NCBI GenBank assembly: GCA_041749535.1
Contig: JBGTBE010000108.1
Location: 1 to 64,000, forward strand
From: JBBQZU01 sp041749535
Lineage (GTDB): Bacteria; Bacteroidota; Bacteroidia; Flavobacteriales_D; Cryomorphaceae
Direction of reading: 5' to 3'
Length of the DNA: 64,000 nucleotides
Shown: positions 1 through 8,790 of the stretch, piece by piece
Position numbering within the stretch: the stretch's first letter is position 1
Layout: each line of letters begins with the position of its first letter
Position numbers and translations under genes: made by a program
The notes under the pieces: model-generated
What the model was told of the DNA's origin: nothing
Database searches by the model: none
What the model saw: the letters and a program-made list of their open reading frames with translations, nothing else

Positions 1-11
1 TGGTAAACTTA

Positions 12-45
12 CCCCCCCCCCCCCCCCCCCATTATGTTACCTTTG
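12..45 (+). promoter_or_regulatory. Poly-C tract (19 C) beside a Bacteroidota -7 promoter box
   Basis: Positions 12-30 are an uninterrupted run of 19 C. A -7 box of the Bacteroidota TAnnTTTG form (TACCTTTG) lies at 38-45, and the next gene starts at 58. A -33 TTG element would be expected about 20 bases upstream of the box, which falls inside the C run. Tract length could therefore set promoter spacing (inference). The tract lies at the window edge, so an assembly artefact at the homopolymer cannot be excluded. Confidence 0.5.
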
Positions 46-57
46 TAAGGTGTTTTT

Positions 58-2007
58 ATGAACAAATTATATATAGATTCTAATCCATTGAGTTCAATTG
101 GCTATAAGTGCAAATTTCTTTGGCCTCTATGTGTCTTTTTAGTGCTGGTAATAAATTCATCTGGACAAAGTCTTTTCGTTGAAGAATGTTATACAGGTGG
201 TGTACTCACTGGTGGGGCGACTTTTGCAAATGGTCAATTAGAAATTCAATGTGAAATTGACTGGCAAAGTCACTATAGCATCAGGCATGCTTATGCTGCA
301 ACATATCGTTATGGTCGAATAGGGCCTGCTGTGATGCGAGTAAATGGTTCTGATATTTTGTGGAGCCTGGGAAGTGAAGCTGGTCCCGAGCAGGTGGAAA
401 GCAATGAACTATCGCAATATTTCGCTCCTCACATTCTGGAGGTTACAGATTTGATAAGCATTAGTGGCAGCACAGTACTCATTGATTTTCCGGTTCAGTC
501 ATTTGGCGGGAATTTGGGTTGGTGGGGGATTTATCTTGTAATTATGTATGAGTCTCCATTGTTAGACTCTGAAGTATGTGTGAGACACTATACAGCCAAT
601 AAAAGTCAATTGATTCCCCAAGATTACAGTATTCAAACACCACCATTCGATCTCACTAAACCTGTTGTATTTGGTCTTCACTCAGACCGTATCAGCGATT
701 GGCTTCCTGACAGAACCAAAGTACTTATCAATGGTATTTCGCTAGGTGAAGTACATGGCCCTGACCTTGTAATTCCTGAGCCAATTTCCGGAGTTCAAGG
801 TCATTTTAGCTACCGGAACGGAGAGGTACTTGCGTTTAATGGAGATACTGCAAATACAACTGTGAATAGGCACGATGGTACTGCTATAATCAATGGGTAT
901 CTTACTAATGCATCTGAGCAATCATTGCGACTTCAACCAAATCTAATCCCACCACAAGCCAACCCTCACCCCTCCTTCGTAATTGCTTACACCCCTGCCT
1001 GTGAGGTGATAGATGTAAACATGCCCCGTAGTTATACCTTTTGCCGGGGAGAGCAGGTGGAGCTGCAAGCCGCAACGGGGTATGAGCATTATGAATGGAC
1101 ACCATCCACCCAGCTAAGCGATGCAAGCCTTGCCAACCCAATATGCAGTGCGGATAGCAGCCGCTGGTACAGGGTGCGTATGTGGAGCGATGGACCCGAT
1201 GCCCCCTGCACACAAACCATTCCGGTGTTTGTAGAAGTGGGGCAGATACCCCGCCCGGGTACGTTTGTCAGCAATGCGAGTTCATGTCCGGCACCCACCG
1301 GACGCATACGCATGGAAGAGATGCATGGCACCCCGCCCTTTCAGTATACTGTGGGTACTCAAACCAACAACGTAGGCCTTTTCGAAATGCTTGCTGCGGG
1401 TACCTATCCGGTAAGCATTACCGATGCCCTGGGCTGCACCTGGGATACCGTAGCCGTAGTACATCTGAATACCCCGCACAAGGCAGCCTTCACTGCCAAT
1501 CCGCAGGTGGGTGACTCACCCCTGTTGGTGAACCTTACCAACCAAAGCACCAACCCCACGCCTGGCAGCATGACCTACGGGTGGCTTGCAAACTCGGAGT
1601 TGTTTTCTACTTCCCTCCATACACAGTTCACCTTCGCCGATACGGGCACCTATACCGTAAGCCTGATCGCTTACCTAACCGATTCCGCATGCGCAGATAC
1701 CGCCAGCATCACCATACGCGTAAACCCCGGCATACGCATCATCCTGCCCAATATCTTCAGCCCCAATGGCGATGGAGTGAACGATATGCTCGTAGCAGAG
1801 CTATTTGGCGTAAGCCGCCTGCGCTGGGAAGTGTACAACCGCTGGGGCTCCCTGCTCCACAGCGGCGCTGACAACAGCGGAGAAGGGTACATAGAAATTT
1901 GGGAGGGTGCTGATGTACCGCCGGGTGTATATCCCGTGCTGCTTACTGCCACCGGCATCAATGGCAAGATGGAGACGATTCAGGTGATGGTGACTTTAGT
2001 GTATTAA
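58..2007 (+). CDS. Secreted protein with PKD domain and gliding-motility-associated (CHU_C) C-terminal domain
   Basis: This is a large cell-surface protein probably exported by the type IX secretion system. A signal peptide with a long N-region has its hydrophobic core at about residues 20-34. The N-terminal half (about 38-310) has no family I recognise. A PKD-like domain occupies about 475-555. The last ~85 residues form the gliding-associated C-terminal domain, with FSPNGDGVND near residue 566 followed by WEVYNRWG, typical of Bacteroidota adhesin-like proteins. The first Met is the only one ahead of the hydrophobic segment. Base composition changes part-way: 181-240 has 26 G/C of 60 and 1201-1260 has 37 of 60, which suggests a mosaic gene. 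Its ligand is unknown. Confidence 0.8.
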   Translation: MNKLYIDSNPLSSIGYKCKFLWPLCVFLVLVINSSGQSLFVEECYTGGVLTGGATFANGQLEIQCEIDWQSHYSIRHAYAATYRYGRIGPAVMRVNGSDILWSLGSEAGPEQVESNELSQYFAPHILEVTDLISISGSTVLIDFPVQSFGGNLGWWGIYLVIMYESPLLDSEVCVRHYTANKSQLIPQDYSIQTPPFDLTKPVVFGLHSDRISDWLPDRTKVLINGISLGEVHGPDLVIPEPISGVQGHFSYRNGEVLAFNGDTANTTVNRHDGTAIINGYLTNASEQSLRLQPNLIPPQANPHPSFVIAYTPACEVIDVNMPRSYTFCRGEQVELQAATGYEHYEWTPSTQLSDASLANPICSADSSRWYRVRMWSDGPDAPCTQTIPVFVEVGQIPRPGTFVSNASSCPAPTGRIRMEEMHGTPPFQYTVGTQTNNVGLFEMLAAGTYPVSITDALGCTWDTVAVVHLNTPHKAAFTANPQVGDSPLLVNLTNQSTNPTPGSMTYGWLANSELFSTSLHTQFTFADTGTYTVSLIAYLTDSACADTASITIRVNPGIRIILPNIFSPNGDGVNDMLVAELFGVSRLRWEVYNRWGSLLHSGADNSGEGYIEIWEGADVPPGVYPVLLTATGINGKMETIQVMVTLVY

Positions 2008-2010
2008 AGT

Positions 2011-2074
2011 ATTAAGTATTAAGTACAAAGTACCATGAAGTGCTCGTCTTGATACTTTGTACTTAATACTTAAT
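2011..2074. repeat. Perfect 22-bp inverted repeat after the surface protein gene
   Basis: Bases 2011-2032 are the exact reverse complement of 2053-2074, with a 20-base loop. The arms consist of overlapping TTAAGTA/AAGTACAAAGTA units. No T-run follows, so it is not a classic intrinsic terminator. A shorter relative, TTAAGTACAAAG, appears near 4797, which suggests a dispersed intergenic repeat family. It could still stop or protect the upstream transcript. Confidence 0.75.
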
Positions 2075-2117
2075 TCACCCTTCTTAATACATTCTTCCTA
2101 CTTTAGCGCCCTAAATT

Positions 2118-2993
2118 ATGGCTGACGCTCCCGACAAATACGCCCGCAGAAGGGCCCGCTCCAGTACCATCTCTACAGTGATTGGTATTTCACTGGTGCT
2201 TTATATGCTGGGCATACTCAGTGTGTTGCTGCTCAACGCCCAGAAGTTGTCCAACTATGTAAAGGAAAACATACAGGTAGATGTGTACCTGAGCCAGGGC
2301 GCGAGCGAAGCCGATATGATGCGCGTAAAGAAGTCGCTGGACGCCGAAGCTTTCAGCAAGAGCACAAATTTTATCAGCAAAGAAGAAGCTGCCAAACAAC
2401 TTACTGAAAACCTGGGGGAAGACTTTGTATCGTTTTTGGGGTACAACCCGCTGGAAGCCGTGGTAGAGCTCAAGCTTCACTCTGCCTATGCGCACCCCGA
2501 CAGTGTAGAAGCCATAGCGCGCGGTATCGAAGCCCGCAGTGAAGTATCAGAGGTGGTGTACAGCCCCAACCTGATCAGGCAGGTAAACGAAAATGTGAAT
2601 AAGATTGGATTGGTGCTGCTCGGCTTTAGTTTGCTGTTGCTTTTGGTTGCTGTTGCGCTTATCAACAACACCATCCGCCTTACCATCTACTCCAAGAGAT
2701 TTATCATCAAAAGCATGCAGCTGGTAGGTGCCACCGGCTCCTTCATTCAAAGGCCCTTTATAGCAGCGGGAATACTGCATGGTGTTTACGCCAGTTTCAT
2801 CGCCATCATGCTCATTATTGGGATGATGTATGCCATACGTACTGAGCTGCCGGAGTTTTTCGAGTTGAATGACCTGATCATGTTTATTAAGCTATTCGCC
2901 CTGGTAGCTTTATTGGGGATCGCCATTTCCGGATTGTCCACATTATTTGCCGTAAGGCGTTACCTTCGCGGCGATAGCAGTAAGTTTTATTAA
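2118..2993 (+). CDS. ftsX: Cell division protein FtsX (ABC transporter permease-like)
   Basis: FtsX is the inner-membrane partner of the FtsE ATPase and in other bacteria activates peptidoglycan hydrolases at the septum. The 291-residue protein has the family layout: a basic N-terminus, one membrane helix at about 20-43, an extracytoplasmic domain to about 165, then three helices at about 168-190, 213-238 and 255-280 and a short basic tail. IKSMQLVGATGSFIQRPF is the conserved cytoplasmic FtsX segment. ftsE is not in the window. DUF3098 and uppP follow closely on the same strand, so this is probably an envelope operon. Confidence 0.92.
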   Translation: MADAPDKYARRRARSSTISTVIGISLVLYMLGILSVLLLNAQKLSNYVKENIQVDVYLSQGASEADMMRVKKSLDAEAFSKSTNFISKEEAAKQLTENLGEDFVSFLGYNPLEAVVELKLHSAYAHPDSVEAIARGIEARSEVSEVVYSPNLIRQVNENVNKIGLVLLGFSLLLLLVAVALINNTIRLTIYSKRFIIKSMQLVGATGSFIQRPFIAAGILHGVYASFIAIMLIIGMMYAIRTELPEFFELNDLIMFIKLFALVALLGIAISGLSTLFAVRRYLRGDSSKFY

Positions 2994-3005
2994 ACAACAT
3001 CCTAT

Positions 3006-3260
3006 ATGAACAACGATTCGAAGCAAGCAAATTCAGGTACCGACAGCGGTTTCGCTTTTGGGCGCGACAATTACAAGATCCTGCTGGCAGGCATCGTAAT
3101 TGTACTTCTGGGATTTGTGCTGATGATGGGCGGAGGCACGGATGACCCCATGGTTTTCAATGAAGATATTTTCAGCACCAGGCGAATCACCATTGCGCCA
3201 TTGGTTGCACTACTTGGATATGGTGTGGTTTTTTACGCCATCCTGAAAAAGAAACCCTGA
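3006..3260 (+). CDS. DUF3098 family small membrane protein
   Basis: This 84-residue protein has two predicted membrane helices, at about 24-42 and 62-80. They are separated by a loop containing GGGTDDPMVFNEDIFSTRRI, the most conserved part of the Bacteroidota family DUF3098. It starts 13 bases after ftsX and ends 21 bases before uppP, so all three are probably cotranscribed. This ftsX-DUF3098-uppP order is familiar in Bacteroidota. The function is unknown; the position suggests a role in cell division or envelope assembly. Confidence 0.8.
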   Translation: MNNDSKQANSGTDSGFAFGRDNYKILLAGIVIVLLGFVLMMGGGTDDPMVFNEDIFSTRRITIAPLVALLGYGVVFYAILKKKP

Positions 3261-3280
3261 CCCGAACCGTCTGAACCACT

Positions 3281-4075
3281 ATGGGTATAATAGAGTCTAT
3301 CATTCTCGGAATCATCCAAGGACTTACTGAGTTTCTTCCGGTAAGCAGCAGCGGGCACCTTGAGATTGCCAAAGCCATTATAGGCGATGATTCAGTGCCC
3401 TCGGAAAGTATGCTCATGACTGTGGTACTACATGCTGCTACAGCGTTGAGCACGGTGGTGGTGTACCGCAAGGATATAGGGCAATTGATCAAAGGCCTTT
3501 TTCAGTTTAAGGTGAATGAAGAGTTCTTGTTCGCCATAAAAATAGTGATCTCCATGGTGCCTGCAGCAATAGTAGGGCTGGTATTCGAGGAGGAGATAGA
3601 GTACTTCTTCAGCAAGAATATACTTCTAGTGGGATTTATGCTTATCATAACTGGCTTGCTCCTCTACCTCGCCGACAAGGCCAAGAGAACAGATAAGCAA
3701 GTGTCGAATGTGAACGCCTTGATTATTGGCATCTCGCAGGCTATCGCTATTCTGCCCGGCATTTCCAGGTCCGGGGCAACCATTTCAACTTCTGTACTGC
3801 TCGGGATAGACAGGGAGCGGGCTGCCCGCTTTTCATTCCTGATGGTGGTGCCGCTCATTCTGGGAAAGATGAGCAAAGACCTGCTTTCCGGCGATTTGTC
3901 TGAGAGCAGCATAGAAGTTGCTCCACTTGCGGCCGGTTTTGTGGCTGCATTTGTGGCTGGTTTATTGGCCTGCACATGGATGATTGCCATCGTGAAGCGA
4001 AGTAGACTCAAGTACTTTTCATGGTATTGCTTTGCAGTGGGAATCCTGGCGGTCGCTTACGTCTCATTTCAATGA
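3281..4075 (+). CDS. uppP: Undecaprenyl-diphosphatase UppP (BacA)
   Basis: UppP is an integral membrane enzyme that converts undecaprenyl pyrophosphate to the monophosphate, recycling the lipid carrier used for peptidoglycan and surface polysaccharides. The 264-residue length is normal. Both signature regions are present: EFLPVSSSGHL at residues 17-27 with the catalytic Glu, and GISRSGATIS in the second half with the conserved Arg. About seven hydrophobic segments are visible. Its stop codon overlaps the preferred truB start in an ATGA arrangement. Confidence 0.95.
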   Translation: MGIIESIILGIIQGLTEFLPVSSSGHLEIAKAIIGDDSVPSESMLMTVVLHAATALSTVVVYRKDIGQLIKGLFQFKVNEEFLFAIKIVISMVPAAIVGLVFEEEIEYFFSKNILLVGFMLIITGLLLYLADKAKRTDKQVSNVNALIIGISQAIAILPGISRSGATISTSVLLGIDRERAARFSFLMVVPLILGKMSKDLLSGDLSESSIEVAPLAAGFVAAFVAGLLACTWMIAIVKRSRLKYFSWYCFAVGILAVAYVSFQ

Positions 4076-4782
4076 AATCATTGCTGGCAAACCCCACAGC
4101 AGAGGCATTTATCGAGGGGCAGGTGCTGCTCATTGAGAAGCCCTTGGGCTGGACATCATTTGACGCTGTGAAAAAAATACGCAGCACCCTTCAACGACAA
4201 TACAACCTAAAGAAATTAAAAGTGGGCCATGCCGGCACCCTTGATCCTCTTGCTACTGGTCTGTTGGTATTGTGCACGGGCAAAGCCACCAAGCTTATTT
4301 CTGCCCTTACACTCGATGATAAAACCTATACAGGCACCTTCAGACTGGGAGCAACTACTCCAAGCTACGACCTTGAAACCGAATTGAGTGATGTTCTTGA
4401 AACAAGCCACATAACCGCCGAAATGGTGGAAGCGGCGGCATTGAAACTGAGCGGAGAACAACAGCAGATACCCCCTCAATTTTCAGCCAAAAGGGTGGAA
4501 GGGAAAAGAGCGTATGAATCTGCCCGAAAGGGTGAAGAAGTAGCACTCAAGGCAAACCGCATACACATTTCCACTTTCGAAGTGCGCTGCCATGAACTTC
4601 CGAATGTACATTTTGAAATAGCTTGCACAAAAGGCACTTACATACGGTCTATAGCCCGGGATCTTGGCGAATCTCTGGGATGTGGCGCCCATCTCACCGC
4701 CCTGCGGCGCACAAAATCCGGAATTTACAATATAGAAGATGCATTGACTCCCGATGCGTTCAGGCTTAAACTTGAAAGCTAA
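4072..4782 (+). CDS. truB: tRNA pseudouridine(55) synthase TruB
   Basis: TruB makes pseudouridine at position 55 in the T-loop of tRNAs. From the ATG at 4072 the protein is 236 residues, with the KPLGWTSFD motif near the N-terminus and the catalytic GHAGTLDP motif at 52-59, catalytic Asp58. GTYIRSIARDLG, the conserved RNA-binding segment, lies near residue 180. A longer frame opens at 4021, but those extra residues lie inside uppP and resemble nothing in the family, while 4072 gives the common ATGA overlap with the uppP stop. Coupled translation with uppP is likely. Confidence 0.95.
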   Translation: MKSLLANPTAEAFIEGQVLLIEKPLGWTSFDAVKKIRSTLQRQYNLKKLKVGHAGTLDPLATGLLVLCTGKATKLISALTLDDKTYTGTFRLGATTPSYDLETELSDVLETSHITAEMVEAAALKLSGEQQQIPPQFSAKRVEGKRAYESARKGEEVALKANRIHISTFEVRCHELPNVHFEIACTKGTYIRSIARDLGESLGCGAHLTALRRTKSGIYNIEDALTPDAFRLKLES

Positions 4783-4823
4783 TTTTAGCAGAAAAGTTAA
4801 GTACAAAGGTCCAATAATTTCAT

Positions 4824-4831
4824 TAGCTTTG
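4824..4831 (+). promoter_or_regulatory. Putative -7 box upstream of queA
   Basis: TAGCTTTG at 4824-4831 matches TAnnTTTG and lies 35 bases before the queA start, in the only non-coding gap between truB and queA. I see no clear TTG -33 element at the usual distance, so this rests on the -7 box alone. Confidence 0.4.
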
Positions 4832-4866
4832 CACCCGCTTTTTTCCATCCATTAACCTGTAAGTGA

Positions 4867-5916
4867 ATGAAACTCTCGAAGTTTAAATTTCATCTTCCCA
4901 ACGAACTTATTGCCCAATATCCCAGCCACAACCGCGACGAAAGCCGCATGCTTGTTCTGCATAAAAAAGATGGTAAAATAGAGCATAAGCTCTTCAAGGA
5001 CATAGTAAGTTATTTCAGCGATGGAGATACCTTCATCATGAACAATACCCGTGTTTTTCCCGCAAGGCTATACGGCAACAAGGAAAAAACTGGTGCACAG
5101 ATTGAGGTATTTTTGTTGAGAGAGCTCAACCGTGAAAGCCTTCTATGGGATGTGCTGGTTGATCCGGCCAGAAAAATCCGAATTGGCAATAAATTGTACT
5201 TTGGAGAAGATGATTCACTGGTAGCCGAAGTAATCGACAATACCACCTCAAGGGGCCGTACCCTTCGTTTTCTTTTCGACGGACCTTACGAGGCGTTCAA
5301 AAAAACGATCACAGACCTTGGCGAAACACCTATACCCAGATACATTAACCGAAAGGTAGAAGAACTTGATGCTGATCGGTACCAAACAATCTTCGCGAGC
5401 ACAGAAGGTGCCGTTGCAGTACCTACTGCTGGATTGCACTTCAGCCGTGAACTGGTGCGAAGAATGGAGATCAAGGGAATTAACTTCGCCGAAATCACGC
5501 TCCATGTGGGCTTGGGCACTTTCAGACCTGTGGAAGTTGAGGACCTTACCAAACACAAGATGGACAGCGAGCAGATGATGATTACTGAAAAGGCTACCAA
5601 AATTGTGAACAATACCAAGGACAAAAAAGGAAAAATTTGTGTGGTAGGCACCACCGCCATGCGGGCCGTTGAAACCTCCGTGTCTACAGATGCCAGGTTG
5701 AAGCCTTTCGACGGATGGACGAACAAGTTTATTTTCCCTCCATACGACTTCTCTATTGCTGACGCTATGGTGAGCAATTTTCATCAAGCAGAATCCACAT
5801 TGCTTATGATGGTTGCTGCATTTGGTGGTTATGACCATGTGATGAAGGCATACAAAGAAGCAATCAAAGAAAAATACCGCTTCTACGCTTACGGAGATGC
5901 AATGCTCATAATATAA
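4867..5916 (+). CDS. queA: S-adenosylmethionine:tRNA ribosyltransferase-isomerase QueA
   Basis: QueA transfers the ribosyl group of S-adenosylmethionine to preQ1 at tRNA position 34, forming epoxyqueuosine. The 349-residue protein starts with the typical LSKFKFHLPNELIAQYP segment and contains the NNTRVFPARLYG, AVPTAGLHF and HVGLGTFRPVEVEDL motifs. The end matches the family FYAYGDAMLI motif. ispD begins one base after its stop, so the two are probably cotranscribed. No other queuosine gene is in the window. Confidence 0.96.
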   Translation: MKLSKFKFHLPNELIAQYPSHNRDESRMLVLHKKDGKIEHKLFKDIVSYFSDGDTFIMNNTRVFPARLYGNKEKTGAQIEVFLLRELNRESLLWDVLVDPARKIRIGNKLYFGEDDSLVAEVIDNTTSRGRTLRFLFDGPYEAFKKTITDLGETPIPRYINRKVEELDADRYQTIFASTEGAVAVPTAGLHFSRELVRRMEIKGINFAEITLHVGLGTFRPVEVEDLTKHKMDSEQMMITEKATKIVNNTKDKKGKICVVGTTAMRAVETSVSTDARLKPFDGWTNKFIFPPYDFSIADAMVSNFHQAESTLLMMVAAFGGYDHVMKAYKEAIKEKYRFYAYGDAMLII

Positions 5917-5917
5917 A

Positions 5918-6589
5918 ATGAGCCGCAAAGCCGTAATCCTGGTAGCAGGTGGTACCGGCACCCGCATGAATTCGCCCATAGCGAAGCAGTTTATTTCCAT
6001 TGGAGGCAGACCCATTCTCGTACACACTTTCCATGCATTCCACAGTTTTGATCCTGGCATGCAGTTCATTCTTGTACTGTTTAAGGGGCTCGAAGATGAG
6101 TGGCTGAGCCTTTCGGAAAAATATGCATTCAACATTCCCCATACCATCGTAGAAGGTGGTGAGGAGCGATTTCACTCAGTGAAGAATGGTCTTGCCACTC
6201 TGGAAGCAGATGTAGATCTGGTAGCCATACACGATGCAGTTCGTCCTTTTGTATCGCAGGATACTATTCAGAGAAGTTTCGAAGCTGCCGTGCGCCATGG
6301 CGCAGCAATTCCCGCTGTACCAGTTACGGATACCATCCGCCAATTGAATGAACAAGGAAGTATTACGTTGCCTAGAAATACACTTCGCGCCATGCAAACC
6401 CCGCAATGTTTCCGCCGTGAGGTGATTGATAAAAGCTATGAAGTTGCGTACTCACCACTTTTCACCGACGATGCCTCTGTTGCAGAACATGCAGGATTTC
6501 CAGTTCATCTGGTAGAAGGCAACAGAACCAACATCAAAATAACCACCGCTGAGGACTTGCTTATTGCTGAGGCATTTCTCCAATCTTAA
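5918..6589 (+). CDS. ispD: 2-C-methyl-D-erythritol 4-phosphate cytidylyltransferase IspD
   Basis: IspD joins CTP to methylerythritol phosphate, the third step of the MEP route to isoprenoids. At the N-terminus, LVAGGTGTRMNSPIAKQF (about 8-25) is the nucleotide-binding signature with the catalytic Arg16 and Lys23. Further on are AIHDAVRPFV and the TDDASVAEHAG motif. The length of 223 residues is normal. A polyprenyl synthase that uses products of this pathway lies near 12.2 kb but in a different transcription unit. Confidence 0.95.
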   Translation: MSRKAVILVAGGTGTRMNSPIAKQFISIGGRPILVHTFHAFHSFDPGMQFILVLFKGLEDEWLSLSEKYAFNIPHTIVEGGEERFHSVKNGLATLEADVDLVAIHDAVRPFVSQDTIQRSFEAAVRHGAAIPAVPVTDTIRQLNEQGSITLPRNTLRAMQTPQCFRREVIDKSYEVAYSPLFTDDASVAEHAGFPVHLVEGNRTNIKITTAEDLLIAEAFLQS

Positions 6590-6633
6590 ACTTTTGTGTG
6601 CTGATTCCGTAATTCCGAACAGGAAAGTGAATC

Positions 6634-8763
6634 ATGCAGAAGCGGGCGGGAATTTATAATCATTTCATTCTTTGGACTTTTACGCTATTACTGGCTTTCA
6701 ATTCTTTGATTGCAAGCGAATCTCCATTGGCTCCTGATGCGAACTCATTCATCTCTCCTGTCAACGGTTCACTCATCATTGTAGGCTATGTAACTGCTAC
6801 CGACGAATACAGGAATGCACATGATGTGGCCCTTCTAGATGACAGCTACTTCACTAAGATGGGAAAATCTCCCACGTTTGGTTTCGATGCCGAAACGCAA
6901 TGGATGAAGATCAGGGTATTCAATTTTGACAATCAGACTGCCCGGCAAATTCTTGAAGTGAACAACCCCGTACTCAACATATGCAACCTCTATGAAATAA
7001 AAGGCAACACTTCCAGCGCACTCTTCCGAAGTGGTGACGAAATAAAGTTTGGTGAGAGAACCGTATCGCATTTGAACCACCTATTCCCCGTGGATATTGC
7101 ACCTTTTAGCAGCAGGGAATTTCTGCTGGAAGTGGCAGCGCGGGGAGAGCAGTTTCAGGTGCCTGTGAAACTATGGACCCCGGCAGAACTTGTAGAACGT
7201 GATGAAAAAGACCGTCTTTTAAGGGGAATCTATTTCGGCATCATACTCTTCGTACTCTTATTCAACTCCTTTATCTACATCATTATCAGAGAAAAATCAT
7301 CACTCTGGTATGTGGCCTACGTTTTTATGTTGCTTATGCTACAACTTTCGCTGAGTGGTTTTGCCTTTCAGTATTTTTGGCCAAATTCAGTCTATCTCGC
7401 GAATGTCGCAAACCCATTCTTTGCATCATTCAGTATACTCGCACTCATACGATTTACGCAGCACTTTTTAAATCTACAATTTCATTTCCCAAAACTCAAT
7501 AAAGCCTTTCACGCAATCGCATTTCTGGTGGCTACCAATATTCTGCTTTCGCTGGTATACACCCCGCTAACCTTCAGGGTCTCAGTGCTTGCAATAAACA
7601 GCCTTGCCCTGCTGCTCAATGTGCTGATCCTCCCAACTGTTTGGCTGGTAATGCGCAAGGGATTCAAACCAGCAAGGTTTTTTCTCTTTGCATTTATCGC
7701 GCTTGTACTCACTGTCTTCTTCTTCATCCTGAACAATTTTGGGGTAATAAGCAGTGAATTTTATGGTGCCTACGGATTACAGATTGGTTCAGCACTCGAA
7801 GTGGTGTTGCTTTCTTTCGCAGTGGTAGATAAATTCAAAAGTTTTAGAGATGAGGCATACGACCGCCTGTTGACCATCAACAACCTGAAAGCCCGCGCCA
7901 ATGAAGTACTGGAGCTAAAGGTACAGGAACGCACCGAAGAGATTTCTCAACAGAAGCAGGTCGTAGAGCGGCAGAAGGAAGAGATTGTGGACAGCATTCG
8001 CTATGCAGAACGCATACAAAAATCGCTCATTCCCGATGAAAAGGCCCTCGACGCTGCTTTCGCTGAGAACTTTGTGATATTCAGACCCAGAGATATTGTG
8101 AGTGGTGATTTCTATTGGTTTGGGAAAACCACTCCCGAAAATTCCTGGAGTGGAAAATCAGGCCACCATTTATTTGCCGCGGTGGACTGCACCGGGCATG
8201 GTGTGCCCGGTGCCATGATGAGTATGCTTGGATTCAATGCCCTGGACCGCGCATTGGAATCACCCTTTGTAAACTCACCGGCAGACATGCTCAACTTTGT
8301 AAACAATGAAATACTTCGCGCCATCCGGGAGAAGCGGGAGCAAGGACTACAGGATGGCATGGACATGGTACTTTGCGCCTACGACCGAAAGACCAAAACA
8401 CTTCAATTTGCCGGGGCCAAGAACAATGTGTACATACTTCGCAACAGTCTGTTCATAGAAGTAAAAGGCGATAGATTTCCTATAGGTCAAGAATTTCCTG
8501 TAAATGGCTTTACCGGATTCACCAACCACAGCGTCAAATTGGCTCCCGGTGACACCATCTATGCCTTTACGGACGGCTTTCCCGATCAGTTTGGTGGGGA
8601 ACACAACAAGAAGCTAAAGTCGAAACCTCTGCTTGAAATAATCAGCACTTTTGCCGATAAAAAAATGGCCGAGCAAAAGGAATTGCTTTTGGGCGCATTT
8701 GATGGTTGGAAAGGTGAGAATGAACAAACCGACGACGTGTGTATGCTGGGCATCAAGGTGTAA
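6634..8763 (+). CDS. 7TM sensor-type protein with C-terminal SpoIIE/PP2C phosphatase domain
   Basis: This is probably a membrane signalling protein that dephosphorylates a partner in response to an outside signal. A signal peptide (about 1-27) precedes a periplasmic 7TMR-DISMED2-like domain (about 45-180), seven hydrophobic helices (about 195-395), a charged coiled coil (about 410-455) and a SpoIIE-type PP2C domain (about 470-709). Metal-binding Asp motifs are intact: SGDFYW, AAVDCTGHGVPGA, YAFTDGF and the terminal TDDVCML. SpoIIE-type phosphatases usually act on anti-sigma antagonists, but no partner-switching gene lies nearby. It stands alone between ispD and rlmN. Confidence 0.88.
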   Translation: MQKRAGIYNHFILWTFTLLLAFNSLIASESPLAPDANSFISPVNGSLIIVGYVTATDEYRNAHDVALLDDSYFTKMGKSPTFGFDAETQWMKIRVFNFDNQTARQILEVNNPVLNICNLYEIKGNTSSALFRSGDEIKFGERTVSHLNHLFPVDIAPFSSREFLLEVAARGEQFQVPVKLWTPAELVERDEKDRLLRGIYFGIILFVLLFNSFIYIIIREKSSLWYVAYVFMLLMLQLSLSGFAFQYFWPNSVYLANVANPFFASFSILALIRFTQHFLNLQFHFPKLNKAFHAIAFLVATNILLSLVYTPLTFRVSVLAINSLALLLNVLILPTVWLVMRKGFKPARFFLFAFIALVLTVFFFILNNFGVISSEFYGAYGLQIGSALEVVLLSFAVVDKFKSFRDEAYDRLLTINNLKARANEVLELKVQERTEEISQQKQVVERQKEEIVDSIRYAERIQKSLIPDEKALDAAFAENFVIFRPRDIVSGDFYWFGKTTPENSWSGKSGHHLFAAVDCTGHGVPGAMMSMLGFNALDRALESPFVNSPADMLNFVNNEILRAIREKREQGLQDGMDMVLCAYDRKTKTLQFAGAKNNVYILRNSLFIEVKGDRFPIGQEFPVNGFTGFTNHSVKLAPGDTIYAFTDGFPDQFGGEHNKKLKSKPLLEIISTFADKKMAEQKELLLGAFDGWKGENEQTDDVCMLGIKV

Positions 8764-8775
8764 ACGCTCAATGCT

Positions 8776-8783
8776 TACCTTTG
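8776..8783 (+). promoter_or_regulatory. -7 box immediately before rlmN
   Basis: TACCTTTG fits TAnnTTTG and ends 7 bases before the rlmN ATG. In this promoter class transcription begins a few bases after the box, so the mRNA would have almost no leader. No TTG is seen at the usual upstream distance. Confidence 0.45.
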
Positions 8784-8790
8784 CTCCTGC

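Noticed and set aside
4021..4071. Longer start for truB inside uppP
   Set aside because: The extra residues are unlike the family, and the ATG at 4072 overlaps the uppP stop in the usual ATGA way.
5248..6147. A 299-codon open frame on the minus strand opposite queA-ispD
   Set aside because: It covers two clearly recognisable genes on the plus strand and has no family-like features, so it is a shadow.
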